Part shown: in pieces, positions 1 to 11,210 of the stretch
How the letters are laid out: each line of letters starts with the position of its first letter
How positions within the stretch are numbered: position 1 is the stretch's first letter
DNA from: Flaveria trinervia
Taxonomy: Eukaryota > Streptophyta > Magnoliopsida > Asterales > Asteraceae
Assembly: GCA_025506515.1 (NCBI GenBank)
Contig: CM046451.1
Span: forward strand, 42,241,701 to 42,305,700
Direction: 5' to 3'
DNA: 64,000 bases
Made by a program: the position numbers and the translations under genes
The notes under the pieces: model-generated
Told to the model about the DNA's origin: nothing
The model's input: only the letters and a program-made list of their open reading frames with translations
The model's database searches: none

Positions 1-38
1 TCAGATTGAACATCATCAGAAGAAGATTCCTTTTCAGA

Positions 39-2422
39 TTAAACTTGTTTTAGATTACAAGTGTTTGAATCTTCTGATGTTCCTACGTGTTGTTTGTCTT
101 TGCTTTGAACTTTCACTTCTTCTAAAACAGAATAAATTTGATAAGAAGTGTTTTGTTTTGTTTGTTTAGGTTCATATGATTTTATCTTGATTGGATGACC
201 ATTTTTAATCTTTTCTTGATCATTTTCAACAAACACTTTTATATTTTCCTTTTCTTCTTCATAATTCTTGTTTTTGACCTGAAAAGCTTTAAGTTTAGCT
301 TTGTTCTCGGGAGAATGATCATGTGTATTGAAATTCTCTATTAGAGTGTTTGTGATACATTCAGGCATAGGTTCATGAGTGAAGCCTAATCCTGCTTTCT
401 GTTTATCTTTCCTCTCACTTCCCAGTTTTTCTACAATCATTTTTGAACTCTTAACTTTAGCAAGATCCATTTGACTAGCAGCATGTGCTATCTTCTCCTA
501 TTTAAGATTTTAGTCATCTCTTCCAATTGTGTAGAAACATTTTCTAATTCTTTTATAGTTTTGTTCCATAATGTTTGAAGAGAGATAATCTTTTGGTCTA
601 CTGTTTTATGATCAGTTTAATTTGTTATGCATTATTCTTCTTGTTTGAGTTTTCTCAAAATTTTATATGAGTATGTTCTGTAGTATTCAACATGTTCAAA
701 GCATGATTTTGGGCATAGCTTTTCTCTCTTCAGATGGTATTTCAAGAAATTTTGGGGATAAGGTTTCAGATTTTGAAGATGAAGTGTCAACCTTTGGTTG
801 AACACACTGTGCCATTAGAGTTACTTCATCTGTATCCTCTTAGGATCTGATTTGTCACTCCAATCATAGTCATCTTCATCATTTTCACCTTCCACCTTTG
901 GTCATTATTTTCTAACCAATCTTCTTCCTGAATTTCTGTAATAAGAGATAAACTTGATGTTAAATCATTAGTAAATTGTTCAGCATATGCACTCCAATCA
1001 TAACCATCTTTAATATTGACTACAAGAGCTTTCTTGGTTTCATGAGATGATTTTGTTTCATCTTTAAGCTCAGGCATAGGAAGACTTTGATAAGGCTTTT
1101 GATAAGTCTTCTAAGCTTGTTGAAATCTTTGATTGCTTGATTGAGCACTTCTCCATTATTTCTTGGAGCTTTGCATTCTCTTGAGAAATGGCCATACCGT
1201 TACAGTTAAAACACCTAGATTTTGACTTGTCAAATCCAATAGTCTTGTTAGCACTTGGCTTGTACTTCCTGTTGACATATGAGTGTTTTTGTGTTCTGTA
1301 AGCAATCATCACCATTTGCCAGTTTAAGTCCATTTCTTCCACATCTTCAGGATCCATTCAAATAAATCCTGCAAAACAAGATCTAATTGAGTTAAATGGC
1401 TACCTTGATATGCTTGAAAACTAGCCATAAATGTAGTTTTAGACTCTTCATCCTCATCTATAGGATGTTTATCACATCTTTAACTTTGCTAGATTTAGCA
1501 GGGTTAGATGAAAAAGTCTCTGATTGAACATTTGATGTTGAGACTGATATTTAGGAGGAGATTGAGAAGGAGATTGTGTTGTGTAAGCAGCGGCACTAGT
1601 AAATGATGAGTCAGTGAAAAATCCTGCTCCGACAAATAAATCTTCTTCTTCTTCTTTAAATTTCTCACTTTTTGCCATGAAAGCATTTTCAATTGTTTTT
1701 ACTAGAGAAGCAACAAACTGATACTGAGACATTGATGTTGCTCTATCATTGTTCCTTGAGCTTTAATCAATCTCTACTAACTCAATCTTGGCAATAAGTA
1801 GATCTAGATCCATAGGGAACTTCTCAGTATGCTTTAGTAAGGTTACTGTTTGTTTCCATGATGAGGGTAAAGCATTGAGTAGTCTAAGATTTAGATCTTC
1901 AAGGTTAGGCTTAGTACCAGTTGTTGACATCTCAGTAGTAAGTTGAATAAATCTGTTCATCATCTGGTTTATAGTTTCTCCAGACAAGTTTGAAACAGTT
2001 CTAATTGCCTTTTCAACTTTTTTTTCTTGAGATTTTGAATCTCCTTTCCTCCTTCACATATAGTCTTTAAGGCTTATACATGGTATATCCAGTTTGATAT
2101 CCATCAGCCTTGCAAGAACTTCCAGAGGTAGTCCTTTACACATCAAGGAGTATGCTCTAACATCATTTTTTTACTCTTCTCAAATCATCTCCTTGAAGAC
2201 CATCTTCAGGATAGGGTTCCTGAGAGTCTTTAGTGTATACCAACCCTCTATCAAGTCCATCAGTGATTATTGGGATGAATGGTCCTTTTTCTATGGATTT
2301 CCAAAGATCAGTGTCAATGGAATTTAGGTGATGTTTCAACCTAAGAGACCAATTTTTGAAATCAGCTCTGTTTTAAAGTTTTGGAACTCTATTTTTAGAA
2401 TCTTTTGATTTCACCATTTTTA
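39..2422 (-). pseudogene. gag: Copia gag remnant (element Z)
   Basis: Broken Ty1/Copia capsid gene read leftward from an ATG near 2422. Fragments in order: N-terminal gag (about 2422-2094, stops in frame), a UBN2-type capsid piece (1987-1763) that keeps the usual 'R..LNALPSSWK' pattern, a basic stretch with a degenerate zinc knuckle (CFNCN kept near 1215, the His/Cys half lost; 1357-1070), and a charged C-terminal piece (470-39) containing GHPIKIK. The same GHPIKIK word occurs in element D near 44509, which ties Z to the A/D family. Several stops and frameshifts make it non-functional. The window starts inside the element, so any pol lies outside. Family call is strong; exact boundaries are approximate. 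Confidence 0.8.
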
Positions 2423-2489
2423 TATTTTGTTGTTTTCTTATATTTTTAATTAAGAAAAGGAATGTAAAAGTGTATAGAATTCTAAGTCA

Positions 2490-2830
2490 AGGTTGATATG
2501 CCTAAACAGTATTAAAACGCCCCAATAGTTGATGTGCCTAAGTTGAGAGTTTTCTAAGGGAATGCCTTAGAAAAATGTTCCAAAACGCCCAAAATTGATG
2601 CGTCTGAACAGTAGTAAAACGCCTGAACAGTTGTGATGCGCCTACACAGTGTTGTGGCGCCTACACAGTTGTGATGCACCTATACAGTTGTGATGCGCCT
2701 AAACAGTTGCGAAACATCTAAACAGTTCAATACTACTCAACAATGATGATATGTCTATTGTCCAACAATGGTCAAACGTCTGAACTGAAAATGTCTATAG
2801 TGTTCATGCGGCTGAACAGTTATCAAACGC
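2490..2830. repeat. degenerate ~22-base tandem repeats in Z leader
   Basis: A run of diverged units of roughly 22 bases built on 'acagttgtgatgcgcctaa' lies between the Z primer site and the Z gag start. The best-kept copies are at about 2625-2720. No ORF of note. It occupies the 5' untranslated leader if Z is one continuous element. Confidence 0.7.
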
Positions 2831-2920
2831 TAACAATTACAAATATCAAAAAGAATCATAAAGACAACATGTTAATCTTTCTAGAGTCCAAACAAAATTT
2901 ACCCATTTCACTTAAACTTT

Positions 2921-2933
2921 GGCTCTGATACCA
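2921..2933 (-). other. primer binding site of element Z
   Basis: The minus strand reads TGGTATCAGAGCC three bases inside the LTR end (2937). This complements the 3' end of plant initiator tRNA-Met, the primer used by most plant Copia and by Tekay-type Ty3 elements. It fixes the LTR end as a 5' LTR of a minus-strand element. Confidence 0.85.
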
Positions 2934-2936
2934 ACT

Positions 2937-3162
2937 TGTAATGCCCCGTTCCCGGGATGCTTACAGCTGGCCAATCATCGCTCATAAAACATAATTACAT
3001 TTAACTTTCATAAAATATCTCAGGGGTACATCAGAATAACTTTTCATTTCATTAAAAATTCTTTTTCAAGTTAATACAATCATTAATTTCAAAACAACGT
3101 TCGTTCACATTGCAATGCAAAAACATTAACAAAAGAATGTCATCCAAAATGCCAAGTAGCTG
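2937..3162 (-). mobile_element. 3' end of Z 5' LTR (left piece)
   Basis: Reads TGTAATGCCCCGTTCCCGGG on the plus strand, the reverse complement of the end of the solo LTR at 48350-48581, with recognisable similarity over the whole piece. It is cut at 3162 by element A and resumes at 30150-30213. The terminal TGTAATGCC/GGCATTACA pairs are typical of Ty3 Tekay-like LTRs, although the adjacent gag is Copia; see findings. Confidence 0.8.
3158..3162. repeat. target-site duplication of element A
   Basis: AGCTG here and AGCCG at 30150-30154 flank element A. The solo LTR at 46336-48581 shows the uninterrupted sequence at this point (reverse complement near 48352-48357), confirming that A was inserted in a Z-type LTR and that one base has since changed. 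Confidence 0.8.
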
Positions 3163-3477
3163 TGTTAGGTCTAGGATCAGTATATCTAGTCCATTTTGTA
3201 TAGGCTTAGTACTTGAATTAATATCTTTAATGAGTGGTTGTAATTCATTATTGTGTATGCATTATATATATAGGTTAACCCATTTATATGTGTGTTAATA
3301 TATGTATGGTTGCACGTACAAACATTGTACTTGGTCTATTTCTGAAATTGATGAAGTGTAAGAAACATCTACGGATGAACATTTTGTTCTTCCGTAGATA
3401 TGTTTCTTACAAGTAAGAATACATCCGAAGATCTTCTGCGGATGACCAACCAGATCTAAAGAACAAGTTTTCTTCAC

Positions 3478-3672
3478 AAGAACAAGATTGCTTCGGAAGA
3501 ACAAGATTGCTTCGGAAGAACAAAACATCTTTGGAAGATCAAGATTGCTTCAGAAGAACAAGATTGCTTCGGAAGAACAAGATTGCTTCGGAAGAACAAG
3601 ATTGCTTCGGAAGAACAAAACATCTACTGAAGAACAAGACTTCTACGGAAGAACAAAACATCTACGGAAGAC
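3478..3672 (+). repeat. 19-base tandem array in A 5' LTR (U3)
   Basis: About ten units of 19 bases, consensus gcttcggaagaacaagatt, with a variant tctacggaagaacaaaaca toward the right. The 3' LTR has about eight units (about 29480-29636). The array lies upstream of the TATA box, so it is in U3. Because 19 is not a multiple of three, it is open in several frames by chance and is not a gene. Confidence 0.85.
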
Positions 3673-3830
3673 ACTATTCTTGCGGAGTCCAAAAACTTGT
3701 ATAATACAAGTGTTACAAGTCAATAAGTCAATAAGGCAGTTATGTGAATCCCAAGAAATCTGATGATTCCTTAACTGAAACAATTCAAATCCCAAGAGAT
3801 CCGGTGTTTCCTATAACATAAACATCATTG

Positions 3831-3839
3831 TCTATATAA
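3831..3839 (+). promoter_or_regulatory. TATA box of A 5' LTR
   Basis: tctatataaat; the same box is kept in the 3' LTR at about 29795-29804. It marks the U3/R boundary region about 670 bases into the LTR. Confidence 0.65.
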
Positions 3840-4187
3840 ATGGATCCTAGGTTTCAAATCATGGGTGGCTTTCAACGGAAAACAGCAATAGCAATACGAA
3901 AATTCCACAAACAACAAACATCACATCAAATCTCACAAAAACCCTAGCAGCCGACGCATCATTCATCACAAAATTTAATATCATTCATTCATTATTTGTT
4001 ATCATTAACATATTTTAATGAAATACATATTATTCACTAATTGTGTTTCTTTTAGTGTGTTCTTGAATCTTTGTTGATATTGAAATTTACCACAAAACAA
4101 TTAAACCAAGCCAACGTTGATTCCACAAACGTTGACTTGCCTTCAACCGACATTGATATTCCTGATTGCGATCCTTGGATTCACGGG

Positions 4188-4200
4188 TGGTATCAGAGCC
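4188..4200 (+). other. primer binding site of element A
   Basis: TGGTATCAGAGCC, four bases after the LTR end, complementary to initiator tRNA-Met. Defines the 5' LTR boundary and the plus-strand orientation of A. Confidence 0.88.
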
Positions 4201-4437
4201 AAGTGCTCATTGATTTGGATCGATTGATCTATCAGTGTTAGTTATGTTTAATTGCTTTGAATTCTGTAGATTTGTCAGTTTTTAATGATTAGATCTATTG
4301 TCTTTAAAAGGTTTTGTGTAATCTTGTTTGCGTTCAACAGTTTTCAGATAGATTAACTTGGATCTATATTCAAATCAATTGAATAGTAGATCCTGTTGGT
4401 CATATTCATCAATTAACATCTCAGATCTTAACTAATC

Positions 4438-7400
4438 ATGAGCAACTTCAGTGGATCATCTTACCAACCACCAAAGTTGGAAACAAAAGCAGACTTCAAA
4501 TCATGGAAAATCAAGTTTAGGAATCATGTAAATTATACAGATTCTGACTTATGGTCTCTATAATAGAAGGTCCTTATATTCCACCCACCCTTGGGCTGGA
4601 TTATAATGATAATAATCAACCCATAAGTACAAAAGATCTTTCACCTGATGATATTAAGAAGGTTAAAGTTGATATCAAAGCATATAGCTTGCTTATTATG
4701 GCTTTGCCAAAAGAAATATTGATCAGATGTTAAAATTATAAAACAGCAAATTCCTTTTGGAAGTTTCTTCATACACTTTGTGAAGGGAGTGATGAAATCC
4801 CAAGCATTAGGAAGGACACCCTTCGTTCACAATATGAAACTTTCATCATATTAAGGGTGAATCAATTCGTCAACAACTCCACAGGTTTATGCAATTTGTC
4901 ATAGAAATGAACATTCTGGAGTTGAAATACATAAACGAGGAATTGAAAGAAAATGCTCCATACTTTACGAGAAATTGGATGCAAACTGTATCCATGTTCA
5001 AGAATACAATAGATCTCAAAGCAGTCGGACTAGACACTCTAGTGGCCAAAGTTGAGGCTCTTGAACTAGATGAGAAATCAAGAAACAAGAGTATAAGAAC
5101 TCATGTATCACTATATCACTTTAAAGAAACAAGAAGTGCTGGAAGTGCTTTCATGTCCAGTAATGATGGTGATAACTCTTATACTTTGAGTAAAGATAAA
5201 AAGGAAGTAAGTTTCTATGCTTCAAAACCTCCTAAGAAATCTTCTCAAAGTAAGTCAAGAAAAGAGAAATAAAGATCTGATGATCAAAGATACAAATCAA
5301 CTGAAAACCTATCATCCACAATTAATCAGAGTCTATCACTATCATTCTAGACTCGAAAGAACAAAAGGCAGCTTTTACAGCCTTCAGTTCAAGCTTTCAA
5401 GCTTACCTCGGAAGTACATTGCCCACTGCCAACATGTGCCAACAAGATTTAGAAGAACTGCCTCGAGATGTATGGAGGAAATGCATCTACAATGGCAAAT
5501 GGCAATGATTGCATATAGATCCAAACAATATCTGAGAAGAAACAAGAATTTGGCTGTTGTAAGTAAATCATCACGTATAGGAGTTGATAAGTCAAAGGTA
5601 AGATGCTACAAGTGCAATCTCTATGGACACTTTTCTAGAGAATGCAATCAACAAAATTCTGACATAACACAACATCAGAATCATCAGGCCAAACAACCCT
5701 CATCAAGTCAAAGATGTTTTAGACAGCCACAACTGACCAACTCATCCCCACTAGCCACCAATTCACTAGCAGAAACTAGCAAACGTAAAGACTCTGGGCT
5801 GATCATTCTTCAAGATGGAACCTGTGATTGGAGTGTGAATGCGAAGGAAGTCTTAGAAGAAAATCAAGCTCTAATGGCTCACATGGAAAACAAGGTTCCA
5901 CCCATGGCAAGTGAGGTAAGAGACATGTTATGTTCATCAATATGTGTTGAGGAAGTAGAAAGATATAGAGTCCATGCTCAACAATTAGCTGATAAAGTTA
6001 AAGAAACAATGATTTTGAATGAATCTCATGTCAGAGAACATAAACTATATCAATTGAAATTAACTCTTTACAAAAGTTTTAGACAAAATTGTTTCTGAAA
6101 ATTACAGCTTGAAAGCACAAGTTGAACATCTCACCACTTCCTTAACCAAATCCATGGGATCATGCATCAACTGAAGTGAAGCTTCAAAAGTTTGAGCTCT
6201 CATCTCAGCAATATGAGAAATTACTAATTCTTATATTGAATCAAATAAAAGGTTTGGGTTGTGATACAATGTTGTGACCTCCAGTTAACAATAATTATGT
6301 TTCTTTGCCTGAATCAATGACAAATAATCTGTCAAAACATTTTGTGCCTAGCACGAATATAAGAACTAGCTCAAATCACAAAACATTGATAATAAGGTGA
6401 ATGAAACTGAGTCTTTTGAATCAGAAAAGATTAATCAATTTAATTCAGAATTCAACTTAGATGAGTGGGGTGACTTGGATGATTCTGATGAACATGATGC
6501 TGATCTTTTAAATCAGGGTAAGAATGTTGTGTTTGAAATAAATATTCCAAAAGTGCTTGAAGAAACAAAGTTACCATACCCTCCTAAACAAAGAAACATG
6601 TTGAAAACCATTTGCAGAGAATAGCTCAGTTGAATGAAGGTCTTCAAGAACTAAATCAACAAGAAGCCTCCTCCAATAAATTAAATGAGAAATCTGCTTC
6701 TACTGAGGAAAGAGAGAAATCCATGGAAAAAGGAAAGAAAAAGGCATCAACAGATCATCAATGGAAGAAGAACCTCTTTCCTGTACCAGATCTACAGAAA
6801 AAGAAAATTTTAGTAGAAGTTAGTGATGTTTGAGTAGATGATCTACGGAAGAGGAATTTAGCAACAAACAATCAAAAGATGCATAAAGTGGAAAAAGGAG
6901 AAGTACATCCAAAGCTGAAGAAGAAAGAACAACATCAAAAGTTAGCAAACCATAAGAATGATTATGAGAAAGAATCAAATGAAAGGTATTGCAAATGGTG
7001 TGACATTAAAAATCACAATACTGAAGATTGTACTTGAGTAGCTACTGCTCTATTTGCATATGAACAATCACATGACTGCTGATTACTACTTCAGCAAACA
7101 TTGTGCCATCTGCAAGAAAATAATCATTCCACTTAGGAATTTTATTTCAACAAAAGACAAAAGGCACAAAGAAGAAAGAATCAGATAAGTCTAAATCAGA
7201 TACTCAATCTACTGATTGTGAAAAGGGTTCAAATTTGAAAGAGTCTGAACTAAAATCAAAGTTAAAGTCAAAGGACAAAACATCATCAAGTGCTCATCCA
7301 TTAAAGAAAAGACCAACTTTCCAGCAGTCAAAAACACCTCACAAAAGGGTAGATTTGACTAATAAGGAAACAAAGGATGATGATGCATTCTTTGATAAAT

Positions 7401-7702
7401 TTGAAAAGGGAAATCATATACCTCAGTCAAAAACAAAAGATTGTGAGACATTTAATCATAAAGTTTCATTATCAAAACTAAAATCTCAAATGAACAAACT
7501 TAACTTGAATCAAGAAGAAATTAGGAAACAAGAACCTAGTTCATCAAAATCCCATTCAACAGAATCATCCTCATTTGAAATAACTCAGAATGAATCAACC
7601 AAAACTAAAACTGAAACATTAATTGTTGATGAAGGAGTAACTATTTTAGACACTATTGAAAAACCCAATATCATTAAGACTTGGGTTGTCAATTCTAATT
7701 GA
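4438..7702 (+). pseudogene. gag: element A gag (capsid/nucleocapsid), broken
   Basis: Begins at ATG 4438 (MSNFSGSSYQPPKLE) and breaks by frameshift near 4558; the second frame continues with the Copia gag 'EGPYIPPTL' region. The UBN2 capsid domain covers about 4438-5070. A zinc knuckle CYKCNLYGHFSREC (CX2CX4HX4C) is near 5606-5648. Charged coiled-coil-like sequence follows to about 6830. A second knuckle, CKWCDIKNHNTEDC, is near 6994-7035, followed by a damaged further copy near 7105. The C-terminus ends ...TWVVNSN with TGA at 7700-7702, a gag terminus shared with D. Multiple stops and frameshifts. Would package the element RNA in virus-like particles. Confidence 0.85.
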
Positions 7703-7725
7703 TTTATTTATTAATGCAGGAATAA

Positions 7726-8080
7726 TATTGGAGAGCTAATAAGAGGTGGTATGTTGACAGTTGTTGTTCCAGGCATATGACAGGAAACTGTTCACTTCTC
7801 CATGATTTCAAACATAAAAATGCTTCTTATGTGGCATTTGGTGGGGATAAAAAGGGAGGTAAAATTGTTGGTGAAGGAATGATAACAAATGGTGTACTCA
7901 AATTTGAGAAAGTAAATTATTGTGAAAATTTACAGTATAATCTACTAAGTATGTCTCAAACTTGTGATCAAAAGTTATTCCTCATTGTTTGATAATACTA
8001 ATTGTTACATTCTTAAGCCATGATTTAATGTTCCAGAAGAATGGGTCCTCCTCAAAGCAGCAAGAAAAAGAAACACTTAT
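7726..8080 (+). pseudogene. element A protease region, altered active site
   Basis: Aspartic protease segment: WYVDSCCSRHMTGN at about 7747-7788. The catalytic Asp codon is at 7756, but the usual D-S-G triad reads D-S-C, a change expected to damage the enzyme. Downstream 'AFGGDKKGGKIVGEG' and 'NLLSMSQTCD' blocks are typical of the Copia protease to integrase stretch. The frame is blocked upstream by TAA at 7723 and closes with TGA near 7990. It normally cleaves the Gag-Pol polyprotein. Confidence 0.8.
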
Positions 8081-8083
8081 GTT

Positions 8084-9523
8084 TTGGATATGAACAACAC
8101 ATCACTGACAAAACATGAAACATGCCTTCTATCTAAGTTATCAGAAGATGTATCTCAACTATGGCATAGAAGGCTTGTCCATTCTAACATGAAGAACATG
8201 AACCAATTGGTGAAAAATGACCTGGTCATTGGGTTGCCAAACAAAGAGTTTCATTGCTCAACTCAGTATTCTTCTTGTTACAAAGGAAAACAACATAGAG
8301 TGTCACATAAATCCAAAATTATCAATACTAATACTACACCACTAAAATTGCTTCACATGGATCTGTTTGGTCCTACCAATATGACGAGCAATGGAAAAGG
8401 GCAATATTGTTTGGTGATAGTTGATGATTTCACAAGATTCACATGCGTATTTTTCTTAAAACAAAAAAGTGAAACATCAGAAACATTAATGGACTTTGTG
8501 ATCAAGATTGAGAATCAACTTGATACAAAAGTTAAAAATTTTAGGTGTGACAATGGTACTGAATTTGTCAATTTTGAACTAGATTCCTTTTGCAGGAGCA
8601 AAGGTATTGCAAGGCTGAACAAGAACTCCACAACAAAATGGAGTTGCTGAAAGAAGAAACAGAACTCTCATTGAAGCAGCCAGAACAATGCAAGCTGATT
8701 CACTATTGCCCATCACATTTTGGGCTGAGGCTATGAATACTGCATGCAATGTTCAAAATAGAACATTAATTGTCAAAGAACATAACAAAACTCCTTATGA
8801 GCTGTTGTTTAAAAGAAAACCATACATAGGATATCTTAAAGTCTTTGGATGTCATGTATCTGTTTTAAACATAAAAGAGTCATTGGGAAAATTTTCAGAA
8901 AAAGCATATGATGGTTTCTTTGTTGGATACTCTTTAACATCTAAATCTTATAGGATTTATATTCCATAACATAACATTATGGAAGAAACTCCTAATGTAT
9001 CCTTTGATGAATTTGTATTTACTAAGTCAGTTAAAGGTTCATCATGGTTGTTTGACATAGATGCTCTAACTAAATCATTTAACTATGATCACTTGAACAC
9101 TGCAGGATCTGATGAAGTATGTTATCCATTTGTTCCACCTCATATGACTAATGTAATATTATCTTCTGATCCTCCAAGGATACACACATCCTCGGGTGGA
9201 AACACATTAGCAGCAGCTGCAGACACTACATGTGGAAATGAACATGGTGCATCCGGAGATGTGAATGTTGTCCCTTGAACAGATCTATGCCCTCAAGTGA
9301 ATACAACAAACATTGGAAATGTTTCATGTCCTCACTTACGATCCAGAGAAGTTCTTGTAACTCTTACGGAAGAGCAAAATGATTTCGGAGAAGTTCCTAT
9401 GGAAGAGCAAACCGATACTAGAGAGCTTCTACAGCTCATACAGAAGACACTCATGATCCTTCACCTCATGTTGAACATTTTGACTATTTTCGAAACTCTC
9501 AACCTGGTTGGATTAGTCTGAGG
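8084..9523 (+). pseudogene. element A integrase, broken
   Basis: The zinc-binding N-terminus (WHRRLVHSN...) starts about 8160, with the CX2C half degraded (YSSC). The DDE core starts with LLHMDLFGP near 8349; VDDFTRF follows and the second Asp is in CDNGTEF near 8548. A frameshift near 8630 precedes the Glu-containing block 'VAERRNRT', which is read in another frame. The core continues 8688-8969 (FWAEAMNTA...; VFGCHVSVLN; FVGYS). The C-terminal linker to 9523 is poorly conserved and has stops. Integrates the cDNA in the nucleus when intact. Confidence 0.82.
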
Positions 9524-9525
9524 CA

Positions 9526-10530
9526 ATGGAAATGACTAACATGGAATCATCTATGCTAGTTGTATCAATTCCATCAATGAGAATCCATAGACTCATCCAG
9601 TCAATAACAAAATTGGAGATCTTAAAGAGAACTACAAGTAGTCAAAGTGGTACTGCCAACCTTTATCTCTTCAGTTTTTTTCTTTCTCTAGTGGTCCCTC
9701 CAAACATCACTGCTACTTTAAAAGACAATAGTTGGATTGAAGCTATGCAAGAAGAGCTTCAACAATTTAGAAAGCAAAAGGTACGGTTTAGTTGATTTGC
9801 CTAAAGGTCAACATCCTATAGAACAAGGGCTATACACAAACAAACTGAGGATAGAGGGATTTTTGTAAGAAACAAAGCAAGGTTGATTTCACAAGGATAC
9901 ACACAAGAAAAGGAATAGACTATGATGAAGTTTTTGCACCAGTTGCAAGAATTGAGGCCATAAGAGTGTTTCTAGCTTATGCATCATATAAGAAGTTCAT
10001 TGTGTATGAGATGGATGTCAAGTCTGCATTCCTATATGGGAAGATTGATGAGGAAGTTTATGTGTCACAGCCCCCCGTTTTGAAGATCCTCATTATCCTC
10101 ATAGGGTATACAAGTTAGATAAAGCCTTGTATGGTCTTCATTAAGCACCAAGGAAGTGGTATGAAACACTATCATCTTTCTTGCTCAAGCATGGCTACAA
10201 AAGAGGAACCATTGATCTGACACTCTTTCTCAAACAAGAACATCAAGATCTCTTAGTTGTTCGAATGTATGTTGATGACATTATTTTGGCTCAACTAATA
10301 AGAGATTGTGCGTAAATTTCGATGAACTGATGAAATCTGAATTTCAGATGAGTTCAATGGGTGAATTAACCTTCTTTCTTGGTCTTCAAGTTCATCAAAA
10401 ACCAGATGGGATATTCATCAATCAAGAAAAATACATACATCAAATTTTGAAGAAATACAATCTTGCTGAAGTGTCCTTATGCAAAACACTAACATCAACA
10501 TTGACAAGATTGTTCCTGATCCTTTAGGAA
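9526..10530 (+). pseudogene. element A reverse transcriptase, broken
   Basis: Copia RT pieces in shifting frames: 'DNSWIEAMQEEL' near 9724, 'FAPVARIEAIRVFLAY' near 9935, 'MDVKSAFLYGKI' near 10011 and the catalytic YVDDI at 10268-10282, followed by 'MSSMGELTFFLGLQV' from about 10348. A stop replaces a Gln-like codon in the 'YGLH*AP' block near 10141, and frameshifts occur near 9795 and 10290. Not functional. Confidence 0.83.
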
Positions 10531-11210
10531 AATCTATTGATCAAAAATTATATTGATCAATGATAGGTTCCCTTATGTATCTAACTGCTAGTAGACCTGA
10601 CATTATGTTTGTTGTCTGTGTGTGTGCTAGGTACCAATCGGATCCAAGGGAGTCTCATCTGAATGCTGTAAAAAGGATTTTCAGATACCTCAAAGGAAAA
10701 CCAGGACTTGGTCTTTGGTATCCAAAGGATGGTGACTTTACACTCTACTCATACTCAGACAGTGACTATGGTGGATGTAACAGTAACAGAAAATCAACAA
10801 CTAGTGGATGTCAATTCATCGGACCAAGGCTAGTATCATGGCAGTGTAAGAAAAAAGCCAATGTATCTATATTCACAGCTGAGGCTGAGTACATAGCTGC
10901 TTCAGCTGGTTGCTCTCAAGTCCTTTGGTTGCAAAACCAATTGTGTGACTATGGTTACAACTTCCTTTAAACTTCAATTTACATAGACAATTCTATTTCT
11001 ATGTTTAGAACTGCTAATCCTATGCAACATAGTTAAACAAAACATATTGAGATAAGATATCATTTTCTGAGAGATTGCTCAGAAAAGGGTTTGATTAAGT
11101 TAGTCAAAGTAAATACAACAAAGCAGCTTGCTGATTTATTCACTACAGCCTTTGATTTAGTCAGATTTAATTTTCTAATTGAGTCTCTAGGCATGATTAA
11201 CTTAGATTAA
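10531..11210 (+). pseudogene. element A RNase H, C-terminus of pol
   Basis: 'MIGSLMYLTASRPDIMF' (10560 on) joins RT to RNase H. The catalytic blocks 'SYSDSDYGG', 'KSTTSGCQF' and 'FTAEAEYIAAS' are intact to 10968. After TAA at 10968-10970 the 'TKHIEIRYHFLRDC' block continues with stops, and pol ends ...GMINLD, TAA at 11208-11210. D ends ...GMINLE, which supports A and D as one family. Confidence 0.83.

Larger units (their letters stand above)
3163..4183 (+). repeat. element A 5' LTR
   Basis: Starts TGTTAGGTCTAGG and ends ...TTGGATTCA just before the primer site; the partner at 29186-30149 starts identically. It contains a 19-base tandem array (3478-3672), an imperfect long hairpin (about 3359-3410, CTACGGA/TCCGTAG arms) and a TATA box near 3832. 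It is 57 bases longer than its partner, largely because of extra 19-base units. Confidence 0.88.

Noticed and set aside
3478..3672. CRISPR-like direct repeats
   Set aside because: Units are contiguous with no unique spacers, inside a plant LTR; no cas genes and a eukaryotic context.
3488..3763. Lys/Asn/Glu-rich repeat protein over the A 5' LTR
   Set aside because: A 19-base period cycles through three frames; the same pseudo-protein appears in all frames and in the 3' LTR.
4188..4200. tRNA gene at TGGTATCAGAGCC
   Set aside because: Only the primer-binding 3' complement is present at the LTR edge; no cloverleaf-forming sequence around it.
9360..9420. 'acggaagagcaaaa' words in A integrase-RT linker resembling the A LTR repeats
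   Set aside because: Only two or three diverged matches in low-complexity coding sequence; probably coincidence.
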